Assembly (NCBI GenBank): GCA_004028505.1
Contig: MTKO01000034.1
Coordinates: 1 to 64,000 of the forward strand
From: Candidatus Electrothrix aarhusensis
GTDB taxonomy: Bacteria; Desulfobacterota; Desulfobulbia; Desulfobulbales; Desulfobulbaceae
DNA: 64,000 nt
Direction: 5' to 3'
Shown in pieces: positions 9,044 to 19,801 of the stretch. Below the pieces are notes generated by a model. The model did no database searches. It saw only the letters and a program-made list of their open reading frames with translations, and had not been told where the DNA came from. A program made the position numbers and the translations under genes. How positions within the stretch are numbered: the stretch's first letter is position 1; each line of letters opens with the position of its first letter.

Positions 9044-10441
9044 ATGCGCATTCTCCTTATCCGCCCTCCCCGTCCACCCAAGGCCATTACCATTGGCGAA
9101 TTCATGTTCTGCGAACCCCTTGGACTTGAGGCGGTCTACGGTGTGCTGCGGGAAAAACATCAGGTCACCATCCTGGACATGATGGCAGAGCAGGTGAATA
9201 TCGAGCAGTATCTGCGAGAGCAGCAGCCCAAGGCCGTGGGCATCACCGCACTCTGTATTGATGTGAATAACGTGCTGGAGCTAGCCCGGGTGGTGAAGGC
9301 AATTGATGCAACCATTCCGGTGGTGGTAGGCGGTACCCAAGCCCAAGTCATACCCCATGCCTTTGCTGATCCGGCCATTGATTACGTGATGCACCAAACC
9401 ACGAAGGCCGGGCTGCATGGCCTTTTTGAGGCCTTAGCCTTAGCTGCTTCAAACAAGGCTCAAACAAACAACACCGAGAAAATCCCCGGCGTCCTTGCGG
9501 TACGGGAAGGGATTCCAGAAAACATCCGCCTGCAAAAGAACGAATACCTGGTACCGGATCGCAGCTCCTGCCAGCAATACAGAAGTCAGTACAGTTATTT
9601 CGGTTATAAACCCTGCGCCCTACTTCAAACATCACAGGGATGCAGTACATGCTGTACCTTCTGCCTACGCTGGCGAATCGAGGGGGCCAAAGAGGCCCAT
9701 CAAGACATGGAAGTGATCTTTCGCCAGATCCGTGAGATAGGCGAGCCGAGCATCATGATCATTGACAATGACTTCCTGTTTAGCGGTGAGCGACTGGAAC
9801 AGCTTTGTGATTTTCTTGACCGGGAAAAAATCAGCAAAACCTTTCTCTGCTACGGATCAGTGCAGAGCGTGCTGCATAACCGAAAAAGCGTGCGCCGTTT
9901 TGCGAAATACGGTCTCAAGGCGGTGCTGGTGGGGTATGAGTCCTTTAACCCCAGCGAGCTGGCTCGCTATCAGAAAAAGGCTACGGTGGAAGATAATCTG
10001 GAGGTGGCTGGATTGCTGCGTCAATGGGGGGTGGATGCCTGGGCTTCGTTTATTTTTCATCCAGACTGGGACCATGCTGATTTCAAGGCCTTTCGTCGCT
10101 ATATCCGTGAGCTGCGCCCGGAGATCTCCTCGCTTTCGCCCCTGACGCCCTTTCCGGGTCTGCCTGCTTTTCAGGAATTCGAGGACCGACTTTTGTTTGA
10201 CGTCACAGATTATGAGCAATGGAGTTTTGGTAATATCTCCATTCGTCCGAGCAAGATGAGCCTGCGGGCCTATTATGCGGAAGTGCTGCTGACCAATCTT
10301 CAGGTCAATTTTTTCATGAATAATGCGCTCTATCTAGTGCGGCGCTTTGGATTCCTCACCCTGTTCCGCCTGACGGCTGGGGGATTTCGGCTAATGTTGC
10401 GTTATTTAGCAGCTATGTGGCGCAACAGGGAGCTTTCTTAA
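9044..10441 (+). CDS. B12-binding-domain radical SAM protein
   Basis: The protein has 465 residues. The N-terminal cobalamin-binding Rossmann domain (about 1-130) begins MRILLIRPPRPPKA. A radical-SAM core follows with the CxxxCxxC cluster motif in GCSTCCTFCLRW (about 203-214). It is cytosolic and binds [4Fe-4S], SAM and probably cobalamin. Family members methylate or rearrange diverse substrates (lipids, hopanoids, antibiotics, tetrapyrroles), and the substrate here cannot be assigned. It is the last gene of the metF cluster. Confidence 0.82.
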   Translation: MRILLIRPPRPPKAITIGEFMFCEPLGLEAVYGVLREKHQVTILDMMAEQVNIEQYLREQQPKAVGITALCIDVNNVLELARVVKAIDATIPVVVGGTQAQVIPHAFADPAIDYVMHQTTKAGLHGLFEALALAASNKAQTNNTEKIPGVLAVREGIPENIRLQKNEYLVPDRSSCQQYRSQYSYFGYKPCALLQTSQGCSTCCTFCLRWRIEGAKEAHQDMEVIFRQIREIGEPSIMIIDNDFLFSGERLEQLCDFLDREKISKTFLCYGSVQSVLHNRKSVRRFAKYGLKAVLVGYESFNPSELARYQKKATVEDNLEVAGLLRQWGVDAWASFIFHPDWDHADFKAFRRYIRELRPEISSLSPLTPFPGLPAFQEFEDRLLFDVTDYEQWSFGNISIRPSKMSLRAYYAEVLLTNLQVNFFMNNALYLVRRFGFLTLFRLTAGGFRLMLRYLAAMWRNRELS

Positions 10442-10705
10442 AAAAACCCGCCTGAAGAAGTACTGTAAACCAGTACGCAGTGATTCTATTCGCGCCGGAT
10501 AAACATCCAGCTTGTCGGACCCCTGTTTATCAATCGCTCACGATCCTCCCTGACAAGTTGAACAGTATCTTTGCAGCAATTCCGATTCCGAATATCAGCC
10601 GTAAACATTGGATTAGTAAGAAAGATCTTGACGGATACCCTAAAATACAGCTAGACTGTCTAGGTGAAAGATGCTCAAAAGAAATAACTGCAAGGAGAAC
10701 AATAT

Positions 10706-10966
10706 ATGATAAGAAGAACAACTTGGGCACTTCAGGATGCCAAAAATAAATTCAGTCAAGTGGTCAACGAAGCACTCACGCACGGGCCGCAATATGTCAT
10801 GCGGCGGGGGGTTAATACCGTCGTTGTCCTGTCGGTCCGTGATTATGAGAAATTGACCTCGCAGAAGCCCTCGTTTACCGACTTTCTGTTGAGTGCTCCA
10901 AAGATCGACAATGATGCTGATCCGTTTGAGAGGCAGCATGAATATCCGAGGGAACTTGATTTATGA
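10706..10966 (+). CDS. Type II antitoxin, Phd/YefM family
   Basis: The protein has 86 residues. The N-terminal Phd/YefM DNA-binding fold (TWALQDAKNKFSQVVNEAL, then VMRRGVNTVVVLSVRDYEKL) is complete, and a C-terminal toxin-binding tail follows. A strong Shine-Dalgarno (AAGGAG) sits about 8 nt upstream. Its 3' end overlaps the toxin start by 4 nt (ATGA), the usual coupled arrangement. It is expected to neutralise the toxin and autoregulate the operon. Confidence 0.9.
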   Translation: MIRRTTWALQDAKNKFSQVVNEALTHGPQYVMRRGVNTVVVLSVRDYEKLTSQKPSFTDFLLSAPKIDNDADPFERQHEYPRELDL

Positions 10967-11385
10967 ACTATCTGCTGGACACATGCGTGATCTCCGAGCT
11001 GGTTAAACCTCGACCGAATACGGCGGTGACTGACTGGCTTGCCCGGATTCCTGCGGACCGCCTGTTTCTGAGTTCCCTCACCATAGGAGAGTTGAAACGA
11101 GGTATTACGCGGCTACCTGAGTCAAAAAAGAAAAGCCACCTGATGGTGTGGCTTGAGACGCTGCTGGCGGACTACGGTGACCGGATTCTTCCTGTTGATC
11201 ATGCTGTTGCCGAAGCATGGGGGATTATGCAGGCGCGGGCGGAGGATTCAGGACAGAGGATGTCGATTATTGACGGGTACATTGCCGCCACGGCATCAGT
11301 ATACCAGATGACTGTCGTGACACGAAATGAAGGGGATTTTTCCCCGAGTCATCAGGCAATACTGAATCCTTGGAAAATGCTTTGA
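10963..11385 (+). CDS. vapC: PIN-domain toxin, VapC/FitB type
   Basis: The protein has 140 residues and is a full-length PIN ribonuclease. The acidic active site is intact: D6 (LLDTCVISEL), E43 (TIGELKRG), D104 (SIIDGYIAATA) and D125 (TRNEGDF). VapC/FitB proteins cleave tRNA or other RNA when free of antitoxin. It overlaps the antitoxin by 4 nt. The pair borders an AT-rich HNH gene and a tRNA-like fragment, which suggests an acquired island. Confidence 0.9.
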   Translation: MNYLLDTCVISELVKPRPNTAVTDWLARIPADRLFLSSLTIGELKRGITRLPESKKKSHLMVWLETLLADYGDRILPVDHAVAEAWGIMQARAEDSGQRMSIIDGYIAATASVYQMTVVTRNEGDFSPSHQAILNPWKML

Positions 11386-11646
11386 GTTAGCTTGGAAGCT
11401 CTGCCGATGGCTGTTCTCACTCTGATAAACATTTTCAGCATCTTCCGGTTGGATGCGTGAAAGTTCAGGTAAGAAGGTAATCCTGCTGGAGTTCCCGGTC
11501 GAATAAAAAAACGAAAACGTGGTCTGTCCCTGATTCGCACAACTTACTTTGCTTTTTAGGTGTTTCGGAATGGCAGCAGCCCAATGCCCCGCATGCGGTT
11601 ACGCTTATATTGCATTACTAATATTATAAAAACTAGAGGTAATAAC

Positions 11647-12435
11647 ATGTTATGTTATTTATGCGGAAAGGAAATTGAATCAGATAAAGAGATAAGTCGT
11701 GATCACGCGATACCGCGTTTATTTATAGAGCGTAGCCAACCAAAAGTTAAAGGATTTGATTATGCTGGCACAATTAACACTCACATATCATGTAATAATA
11801 ATTTTGGCCCAGAAGATTATTGCCGTAAGGCTATGAAGATAATTTCTAACCTTAATAATTCTAATTCTGTAACATTCTCACCGGGAAAGAAAAATGACTT
11901 ACCACTTTTATATTTAAATCAAAAAAATTTTAATGACTTTTCAAGAAATGATCTAAATTATTTTAAAATTATCGATGCAAGAAAAAAATCATATGAAGAA
12001 ATCAAGGGATATCATTTTACAGAAAAAGACAAGCCAACTATCATTAACGATATTTTATTTACAGCATTAGCTGTTATTGCTAAAAGTGCAGCAGCTTTAC
12101 TTTTAAAAAAGGAATACCTTAAAAAGGTACCTTCATGTTGGCGCATTTCATCTTTTCCACACGCTGGAGAAACAAAGAATTTATCATTTGATAGAATACT
12201 AGGGAAAGCCAAACCATTTGACAAAGATGTAAAAGTCTATATCGAATATTTAGGAGGAGAGGTTTATTTTGTATTATTTGCAGCACATAGTGTTATGGTT
12301 TATCTATTCTTTCATAGCGCAGATAACGATAAAAACTTAAAGGAAATATCATCGAAATTTCCCAATGAGCCGCATTATTACTTTGAAGGAACTTGCATTA
12401 ACGAACTTATAACACATCAGTGGAAGATGTTATAG
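11647..12435 (+). CDS. HNH-type nuclease-like protein (AT-rich, probably acquired)
   Basis: The product has 262 residues. The N-terminus has an HNH/zinc-finger pattern: C3-x2-C6 (CYLCGKEI), D19-H20 (SRDHAIPR), then H46-x2-C49-N50 (HISCNNNFG). This fits an HNH endonuclease fold with structural zinc. The remaining about 200 residues match nothing I know and are Lys/Asn/Phe-rich. I start at ATG 11647, directly before the CxxC module, with AGAGG upstream; the open frame extends back to 11560 without support. Base composition is far more AT-rich than neighbours, a sign of transfer. Next to a toxin-antitoxin pair, a defence or mobile-element role is plausible but unproven. Confidence 0.65.
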   Translation: MLCYLCGKEIESDKEISRDHAIPRLFIERSQPKVKGFDYAGTINTHISCNNNFGPEDYCRKAMKIISNLNNSNSVTFSPGKKNDLPLLYLNQKNFNDFSRNDLNYFKIIDARKKSYEEIKGYHFTEKDKPTIINDILFTALAVIAKSAAALLLKKEYLKKVPSCWRISSFPHAGETKNLSFDRILGKAKPFDKDVKVYIEYLGGEVYFVLFAAHSVMVYLFFHSADNDKNLKEISSKFPNEPHYYFEGTCINELITHQWKML

Positions 12436-12575
12436 AACAACCTTCCCAATCATGCCGTGCTTTGGGCTTCCGGTAGTGACCCGTCAAAGTAGGGTGGAAG
12501 TAGCCAAAAACGAGAAAAAGGTAGGCAAAACGGTATCACACCCCAAAATCAAACCCCGCAGCCATGCGGGTTGTA

Positions 12576-12609
12576 GAGTGGGGTTGCAGGTTCGAACCCT
12601 TCCTGCCAA
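12576..12609 (+). repeat. tRNA 3'-end-like fragment (decayed T-arm/acceptor)
   Basis: The stretch GGGTTGCAGGTTCGAACCC followed by TTCCTGCCA reads like the T-arm and acceptor end of a tRNA with GCCA. The distal T-stem is about 3 nt short and there is no matching 5' half, anticodon arm or D-arm upstream. It looks like a remnant attachment-site (att) copy bordering the toxin-antitoxin/HNH island, or chance similarity. Confidence 0.3.
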
Positions 12610-12615
12610 CCGAAT

Positions 12616-12649
12616 AAAAAAAAGGGGAAACCCAAAGGCCCGCCCCTTT
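12616..12649 (-). terminator. Rho-independent terminator of the formate dehydrogenase gene
   Basis: On the minus strand AAAGGGG pairs with CCCCTTT around a loop of about 15 nt and is followed by a run of eight or more T. It lies about 50 nt beyond the formate dehydrogenase stop. Confidence 0.65.
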
Positions 12650-12697
12650 CACATACTCCACAGAGCAACCATCAGTCGCTCATTTTCACGCTAAAGA

Positions 12698-15600
12698 TCA
12701 CCCCAAAACCTCCACCTTAATAGCACAAAGCTTATACTCAGGAGTCCGAGAAAGCCGATCCAGCGCATCCAAGGTCAGGAAGTTGACCGGGGTTTCCTCA
12801 TAATTATAGGTAGTGAAGATCGTACCGGGCTGGCTCCGCTCGGTGATCTTCGCCTTGATATCCACCGTTCCCCGGCGGGAGGCAAGCCGCAACATATCGC
12901 CCGCCTTAATCCCCATCCGCTCGGCATCAACAGGATTAACTTCGGCCAGAGCCTCGGGTGCGATATCATCAATCTCCTCGGTCTTGCCAGTCATATTGCT
13001 GAAATTATAACGGGCATAATGACGGCCCGTGGTGAAGAGCATAGGATACTCGTCGTCCACTGGCTCCTTAGGTGCCATGTAGATTCCGGCACAAAACAGG
13101 CCCTTACCGCGCGTAAAGGACTCTGTATGGAGAACCGGGGTGCCCGGATGCTCAGTATCAGGCACCGGCCATTGCAGGCCGACATCCTCAATTCGGGCGT
13201 AGGAAAGACCCTTGTACTGGGGCAAAAGTTCGCAGACTTCATTAAAGACATCTTCCGGACCTGCTATGCCCATGGAGTAACCCATCCGCTCGGACAGCTC
13301 GCTGATGATCTGCCAATCCTCCTTAGCCATTCCCGGAGGTTCAACCGCTTTGCGTACCCGTTGCACCCGTCGCTCCGTGGAGGTAAAGGTGCCGTCTTTC
13401 TCGGCAAAACAAGCCGCAGGCAGAACCACGTCCGCTGCTTTAGCCGTGTCATTGAGGAAAAGATCCTGGACAACAAGAAACTCCAGATGATCGAGAGCCT
13501 TATGGACATGGCCGATATTAGCATCAGCAATGGCCGGGTCTTCACCAAACACGTACAGGGCTCGGATTTCATCCTGGAGGATATTGTCCCAGATCTCCGT
13601 GGCCGGTTTGCCGGGATGCCGGGGTAATTTGACCTGCCAGCGTTCTTCGTAGCGGTCAAACAACTGATCATTATCCAGCTTACCGTAACCGGGCATGGTA
13701 TTGAACAGAGCGCCCATATCGCAGGCTCCCTGCACATTGTTCTGACCGCGCAAAGGATTACAGCCCCCGCCTTCCACCCCAACCTTGCCGCAAAGCATGG
13801 CCATGTTGGCGATGGATTTGACTCGGTCCGTGCCGGTGTGATAATGGGTGATGCCCATGCCGTGATAGATCGCATTGCGACCCGGAGCCGCATACATACG
13901 GGCGGCCTGCTCCAGTTGACTGATCGGGAGACCGGTGATTTCGGAAACCAGTTCAGGCGGATATTTCTCCGCCATCTCTTGCATCTCCTCGAAATCCTCG
14001 GTGCGCTGGGCAACAAAGTCCTTATCCCAAAGATCTTCTTTCAGGATGATATGCATCAAGCCGTTGAGCAGGGCCACATCCGTACCCGGTTGAATCCGCA
14101 ACCAGAGATCGGCTCGTTCTGCCAGCTTGGTCCTGCGCGGATCAACCACCACCAGTTTAGCATCCCCTTTATCCAAGGCCTGATGGATACGCAGGCCGAT
14201 GGTGGGATGACTGGTGTCTGGATTGGACCCGATCATGAAAAAGAGATCTGTTTTGTTATTAACGACATCGGCGATTGAGTTAGTCATTGCGCCGGAACCA
14301 AAAGTGATGGCCAGACTGGCCACAGTAGGAGCGTGTCAGAGCCGGGCACAGTGATCGATATTATTCGTCCCGATCACCGTGCGCATGAACTTCTGCATGA
14401 GGAAGTTTTCCTCGTTGGTTGCTCTGGCACAGGAGAATCCAGCAATGGAATCCGACCCATGCTCCTTCTTGACCTTGGTCAGTCGCTCGGCAATAACATC
14501 ATAGGCCTCATCCCAGGTAGCTTCCACCAGCTTACCGTCACGGCGAACCAGAGGAGTGGTCAGACGTGCCTTATCCTGAGCAAAGTTAAAGGCGAAACGA
14601 CCCTTGACGCAGAGTGCCCCGTAGTTGGGAGCCAAATGCGATTCCGAGGTGGCCTCCATAATGGTGTCGCCCTTGACCTTGAGCTGCATCTGACAACCGG
14701 CCCCGCAGTAGGGACAGGTGGTGCGTACCTTGCGTGTTTCTTCGTTAAGGATGGGTGACAGCACATCCTTCTTGGTAATCGTGCCGGTAGAACAAAAGTC
14801 AGCACAGTTGCCGCAGTGCACACAGTTGTCGTTAAAGCTGAGAGAGATGCCCGTAGCCACACCCTGCTCATCCTTGGATACGCAGCTTAAATCCAGGGCC
14901 TCGTAGGCGCAGGCATTGACACAACGTTGACAGTAGATACATTTATTGAGATCTACATCCAGCATAGGGTGGGATTGATCCAGGCTGTAGGCAGGCACTG
15001 TCCCCATGCCGGTTTTATTCAGATTAATATCATTATCAATACAGAGGGTTTTAAAGTCACAGTCGTCAAAGGCCATACAACCGCATTCCAGGCAACGATC
15101 AGCCTCTCGCTTGGCAGCAGCCTCATCAAAGCCCAGCTTCACCTCTTCATTATCCAGCACAGCTGTTTCAGGTGTACGAGTAGGCATAGGCGTACGTTCC
15201 TGCTTGGTAAACCGTTCCAGCACCTTGCTATCCTCAGCAGATTTACCGCGTGTAAAATTAAAGCGGCTTTCCGCCGGGGCCGGTGCAAGGCCCATCACAG
15301 CGCTATGGATGCTTTCTGCTGCCTTACGCCCGGTACTGACCACTTGGATCAGAGGACGGGAGCCGCCAGCTGCCTCGCCAGCTGCATAGACCTTATCCAT
15401 GCTGGTCATCGCGGTCTTGACATTGGCCTTGATCAGATTTTTTGGGCTCAGTGCTACATCAGCCGCTGGAGTCTCATCACTCTGACAAACTATCTGGCCC
15501 TGGGAATAAACAACCGTATCCACCAGCAGGACATCAAAGGCGTCAGGAACAGGTTGCAGCTTCTGTTTTCCTTTCTTGTCCGGCTCACTTAACTCCAGCT

Positions 15601-16801
15601 GATTCATAACCAATTCAAGCCCGGAACCCTGCTGCCTGATCTCACAAGGGTCAACCTGAAAGAGAAAACGTGCCCCTTCCTTTTCCGCTTCTTGGATCGC
15701 TACCGGGTTGGCACCAAGTCCAGAGATATCTTTTTTGGGATTAACAATGCTTACTTCATAGCCCTGACGGAGCAAAGCACGGGCCGCTTCCATAGCGACA
15801 TTATTGCCGCCGATCACGGCTGCGCTCTTGCCCTGCTTTACTTCCCCACCTGCATTATATTTGCGGAGAAAATCTAACGCAGGGCGAACACCGGGCAGGT
15901 CGCTACCAGGCAGCCCCAAAGGCTGATCAACTCCGGCCCCGATGGTCAGCAGGACAGCGTCGAACTGGCTGTTCAGCTCATCCATGCTCACCTCTTGACC
16001 AAGGCGATGATTGCATTTGACCTCAATACCGAGCTTGAGGATGGTTGCAATTTCGTAGTCCAGTACCTTCTTGGGGATCTTAAACTCGGGAACAGCGTAG
16101 CGAAGCAACCCGCCCAATTCTTTCTCTGCCTCATAGATGGTCACGTCATGGCCGCTCTTGGCCAAATAATAGGCCCCGGCCAGACCAGAAGGTCCGCCGC
16201 CGACAACAGCAATCTTTTTACCCGTAGCCGGTTGCTTCTGAATATTCAAATCGACCTGATTACTCATGCACCAGTCAGCAACAAAGCGCTTCAGGTGGTT
16301 AATGGCAATGGGGTCATCCAGGAGGACCCGCCGGCAACGGCTCTCACAAAAACGCCGGCAAAGACGGCCTACAGAAAAAGGCAAAGGGTTTTTCTCCATG
16401 ACCAGCCGGACCCCTTCTGCATACTGTCCCTTGGCCACATGGGCGATATAGCCTTGGACATTAATCTGACCGGGACAAGTCAGGCTGCATGGGGCCTTGC
16501 AGTCGCCAAAATGGATGGATGCCAAAGCAGCGACTCGTTCCTGACGATGCGCTTTGATTGCATCATTCTCTGTGATAATGACCATCCCCTCTTCGACCGG
16601 GGTTGCGCAGGATTTTATGAGGCCCTCCCGTCCCTCGCAGGCAACGACACAGACCTCGCAATGGGACTCTTGAGATATTTTTTTCGGGAGATGACAAAGA
16701 GTCGGAATGGTGATTCCGGCTTGGCGGGCTGCTTCCAGTATGGTTGCACCCTGTTCGACGGAAATCTGAACGGCATCAACGGACAGGCTGATTTTTTTCA
16801 T
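12698..16801 (-). CDS. Selenocysteine formate dehydrogenase fused to ferredoxin and GltD-like flavin modules
   Basis: This is one 1367-residue cytosolic protein if UGA at 14336-14338 is read as Sec822. Order: [2Fe-2S] domain (C36, C48, C51, C65); GltD-type Fer4 (C101/C105/C109, C148/C152/C156); FAD/NAD(P) module (GGGPSG at 201-206, second Rossmann VIGGNNVAMEAA); two [4Fe-4S] ferredoxin motifs (CIYCQRC, CVHCGNC); then the Mo/W-bis-MGD catalytic domain with CPYCGAGC and HCARL-U-HAPTV. UGA sits exactly where formate dehydrogenases have Sec or Cys, and a SECIS-like hairpin follows. The reaction is formate oxidation or CO2 reduction, with electrons passed to FAD and probably NAD(P)H. There is no Tat signal. 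The start has GAGGA 10 nt upstream. Its likely role is formate supply to the C1 pathway that includes metF. Confidence 0.92.
14308..14338 (-). promoter_or_regulatory. UGA(Sec) codon and SECIS-like hairpin
   Basis: The codon is TGA at 14336-14338 (minus). From 14322 to 14308 TGGCC pairs with GGCCA around loop AGUCU. The loop begins 21 nt after the U of UGA, the same offset as the GGU apical loop in E. coli fdhF, whose flanking codons (UGA CAC) are also the same. It should recruit SelB with Sec-tRNA. Confidence 0.75.
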
Positions 16802-16856
16802 ACGATTGATGTCCTCAGTAATAACTGTTTTATAAAAATTGTATTTGTTTGACAGT

Positions 16857-16885
16857 TATATAACAATATTGAAGTAACATGTCAA
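16857..16885 (-). promoter_or_regulatory. Sigma-70-type promoter for formate dehydrogenase
   Basis: On the minus strand TTGACA (16885-16880) is followed by 17 nt and TATATA (16862-16857), about 55 nt upstream of the start codon. The match is near-consensus with ideal spacing. Confidence 0.55.
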
Positions 16886-16994
16886 TATCACGAAGATGTC
16901 AGAAAAAAAATTTGTGTGAATAATTATCATGATAGATATTTTTTTTCTTCCCTCTCTTAGTAAAAGAAGTGACAAAGAGGTAAAATAAGGGCGG

Positions 16995-19706
16995 TCAACC
17001 TTGATGCCGGGCAATACGTTCGAGAACAGCTTGGAGTTCTGTTTCCGCTTGGTTAATCAGATCTGTCTCAACATCTTCGTTCATGGTCGAGGTATTACTG
17101 AAGCACTCTTCCAGCTCTGCGGATAGCCTGTTCAGGCTCAACGCCTGGATAGCTCCGGCTGCTGATTTTAAATTATGGGCCTGGCGATGGGCCTCTTCGC
17201 GGTCACCTTCAGTAAGGGCCTGACAAATTCGCTCCATCGTATGACTATGAGTATCGACAAAGGCTTCGAGAATAATTGGGTTATCAAACAAGGGGGCAAC
17301 TCTCTCTTCCGGCTCAGCCTGCACAGCTAGCTCATCTTGCAACGAGACCTGCAAGGAAGCATTACTGTTACTGTCACCGCAAGTCTTTTTTTCTTCAGGT
17401 AACCAAAACTCTAGGGTTTCAAAAAAGGTCTGGGGATCAATGGGTTTACTGATAATGTCATTCATTCCGCTCTGAAGACAATTCTGCTTGGTCGATCCAC
17501 TTGCATCAGCTGTCAGGGCGATGATTGGCAGGTCTGCACAATCAGGCAGGTGATGTATAGCTATACCAGCCTCAACACCATCCATACGCGGCATGTTCAA
17601 ATCCATCAGTACCAAATCATATTTTTTTGTCTGGACCATTTCAACCGCCTCAACACCATCCTCTGCACTCTCGACAGTGAGCCCGGCCATATTCATCAAC
17701 TCCACAGCCACCAAACGGTTAAAAGGATCATCATCGACCAAGAGAATCTTTCCTCCAATAAAACTTTTGGGGACGATTTTGCCATGATCAGACACACACA
17801 CAAGCTTGTCACCTTTTTTCTTATCTACCGAATGTAACGGCAGAACAACTTGAAAAATACTGCCTTGGTACAGGTTGCACTCAGCCTGAATACTTCCTTC
17901 CATCAACTCTGCGAGCTGCCGAGCAATACTTAACCCCAAGCCGGTGCCCCCGCTTCGCACAGCCGACTGACCTGCCTGCTGAAAGGGGTGAAAAATACTT
18001 TCCAACTTATCCTCGCGAATCCCGATTCCCGTATCAGAAACTCTCAATAAGAGCCATTCTTCGTGACACTCTTCGTTATCCTGGTACATCTCAACGCTCA
18101 CCTGAATTTGCCCTCTCTCAGTAAACTTAATAGCATTGCTCACCAGGTTAATCAGAATCTGGCCGACCCGTTGTTGATCACCGTACCAGTATTCCGGCAT
18201 ATCAGGTTCCATGCTCACCTGAAAATCAAGCCCTTTCATCTCTGCACTAATTTTGTACGGCTCAAGCTTGTCCAGAAGATCAGGAAGTCTAAAAATGCCT
18301 TGATTCAACTCCATTTTACCGGCTTCAACCTTGGCCGAATCAAGCAAATCATTGGTCAGATTCAACAAAGACTCGGATGAACGCCGAACGATGCCTAGCC
18401 AATATTTTCTTCTGTCGTCAAGCGGCGGACCGATCTCGGTAGCTAGGCAGAGTCTTGTTAAATTAATAATGGCGTTCATCGGGGTACGGATCTCATGGCT
18501 TATCGCAGCAACAAAAGCACTTTTCGCTTCATTGGAAACCTCTGCCTCTCTGGCAGCACACTGCAACCGCTGCTCTCGTTGTTGGATCTGCTCCAGAAAA
18601 TAATTAATCCCCGCAGCCAGCGAGGTGATCTCATCATCCCCTGTTTCCTTGATAAAAATATCTTTTGCTGTACTCTCAACATCGTATCCGATGAGTTTTT
18701 GCCGAATATCAAGAATACGCAAGATGACAGAGCGACGCACAAATATATAAACCGCTGCCAAAGAAGCCAGCACCATAAACGCTAACAAAAAGAGATAAAA
18801 ACGAAATCTATGGAGTTCCAGGAATGTTTCTCGTTCATCTCCCAAAGTGGCTTTCTTTGCATTTACATGCAGCTGATGCGATGAGGCGAGCAAAAGAGCA
18901 GCATAACTTCGTCCCTTGAAGAGACAGCCATCAATGCGATCCTGTACATTTATACCCTCGGAACAAAGAAAAAAAAGGCCCTTATCACCAACAGCGTAAC
19001 GAGTTATCTCTTTTTGATACCTGCTTAAATCTCCCTTGGTTTGAGCAGGGAGCAGCTCCAACATCTTGGTCGCGTGATTTACACTCTGCTCAACTTGCCA
19101 AGCATATGTCTCAATATGCCGCTGATATCGACTTGTATACGAGGTCATCAACAGGGCTATGGTACGAAAAATCGTCGAGTGCCATTCCTGGAAAGGATCA
19201 GTTTTGGTTACACTCAATTGCGGATGAAGGAAAAGATGGTCCTCGGTCACCTCTTTGAGTAACACTGCCAATCGCTTATGAATCTGTTCTTGTTGACGCT
19301 TTATCCGCAGTTGCTCTTTTTTCAAGGCAACCAGATCCAGCTGATTATCAGCTAAACGATGATATTGCGTGATAAACATTCGCAATTGAATATCAGAAGA
19401 CTTTTCTGCTTCAACCCGTGAGATAATACCTGTAATGCGAGCCACCGATTGCTCAATCAGGCCTTGAACATCCACAAAAAGATAATTTCCTTGAGACATC
19501 AGGATGTCCTGAGTATGGGACACCAGAACTCTGGCTTCCTGCTCCAGTTCGGCAGCAATCATAAGAGCTGGCATTTCGTAGGTAATCTTTTCGAAACGAG
19601 CATGAAATGTACTGAAACGAAGAAGAATAAAAAGGACACTCCCTCCGAGGACAGCTGCGATCAAGAAAAGGCTAAAAAGGACACGCTGACTGATTCCCCA
19701 ATGCAT
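16995..19706 (-). CDS. Hybrid sensor histidine kinase with receiver and HPt domains
   Basis: The protein has 903 residues. TM1 (about 8-29), a helical periplasmic sensor of about 270 residues, TM2 (about 300-322) and a HAMP-like linker lead to HisKA ([16 protein letters not shown], about 400), HATPase ([29 protein letters not shown]), a receiver ([23 protein letters not shown]) and a C-terminal HPt ([11 protein letters not shown]). This is a complete BarA/TorS-style phosphorelay in one chain. The signal is unknown; the sensor is not a PAS or Cache fold I can name. It lies 95 nt downstream of a LuxR-type response regulator on the same strand, its likely partner. Confidence 0.9.
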   Translation of the reverse strand: MHWGISQRVLFSLFLIAAVLGGSVLFILLRFSTFHARFEKITYEMPALMIAAELEQEARVLVSHTQDILMSQGNYLFVDVQGLIEQSVARITGIISRVEAEKSSDIQLRMFITQYHRLADNQLDLVALKKEQLRIKRQQEQIHKRLAVLLKEVTEDHLFLHPQLSVTKTDPFQEWHSTIFRTIALLMTSYTSRYQRHIETYAWQVEQSVNHATKMLELLPAQTKGDLSRYQKEITRYAVGDKGLFFLCSEGINVQDRIDGCLFKGRSYAALLLASSHQLHVNAKKATLGDERETFLELHRFRFYLFLLAFMVLASLAAVYIFVRRSVILRILDIRQKLIGYDVESTAKDIFIKETGDDEITSLAAGINYFLEQIQQREQRLQCAAREAEVSNEAKSAFVAAISHEIRTPMNAIINLTRLCLATEIGPPLDDRRKYWLGIVRRSSESLLNLTNDLLDSAKVEAGKMELNQGIFRLPDLLDKLEPYKISAEMKGLDFQVSMEPDMPEYWYGDQQRVGQILINLVSNAIKFTERGQIQVSVEMYQDNEECHEEWLLLRVSDTGIGIREDKLESIFHPFQQAGQSAVRSGGTGLGLSIARQLAELMEGSIQAECNLYQGSIFQVVLPLHSVDKKKGDKLVCVSDHGKIVPKSFIGGKILLVDDDPFNRLVAVELMNMAGLTVESAEDGVEAVEMVQTKKYDLVLMDLNMPRMDGVEAGIAIHHLPDCADLPIIALTADASGSTKQNCLQSGMNDIISKPIDPQTFFETLEFWLPEEKKTCGDSNSNASLQVSLQDELAVQAEPEERVAPLFDNPIILEAFVDTHSHTMERICQALTEGDREEAHRQAHNLKSAAGAIQALSLNRLSAELEECFSNTSTMNEDVETDLINQAETELQAVLERIARHQG

Positions 19707-19801
19707 AAAATGCCCTCCCTCCGCATCAACGGATTAAAATCAGCAGATTTCTGGAGAAGGAAGCATCAGAAAAAAGCACAATGCCCTTCCTTGGATAAAC
19801 T

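Noticed and set aside
10480-10749. 89-residue ORF before the toxin-antitoxin pair
   Set aside because: It overlaps the real antitoxin start, has no ribosome site and no coding-like composition.
12500-12612. Intact tRNA gene
   Set aside because: Only a T-arm/acceptor-like end is present; no D-arm, anticodon arm or complementary 5' acceptor strand.
12452-12694. 80-residue ORF over the tRNA-like fragment
   Set aside because: Arg/Lys-rich translation of non-coding sequence including the terminator; no Shine-Dalgarno.
12698-14323. Separate 541-residue formate dehydrogenase catalytic subunit starting at GTG 14323
   Set aside because: It begins inside the conserved U-HAPTV motif; the upstream frame supplies the 4Fe-4S and first half of the catalytic domain, so UGA is Sec, not a stop.
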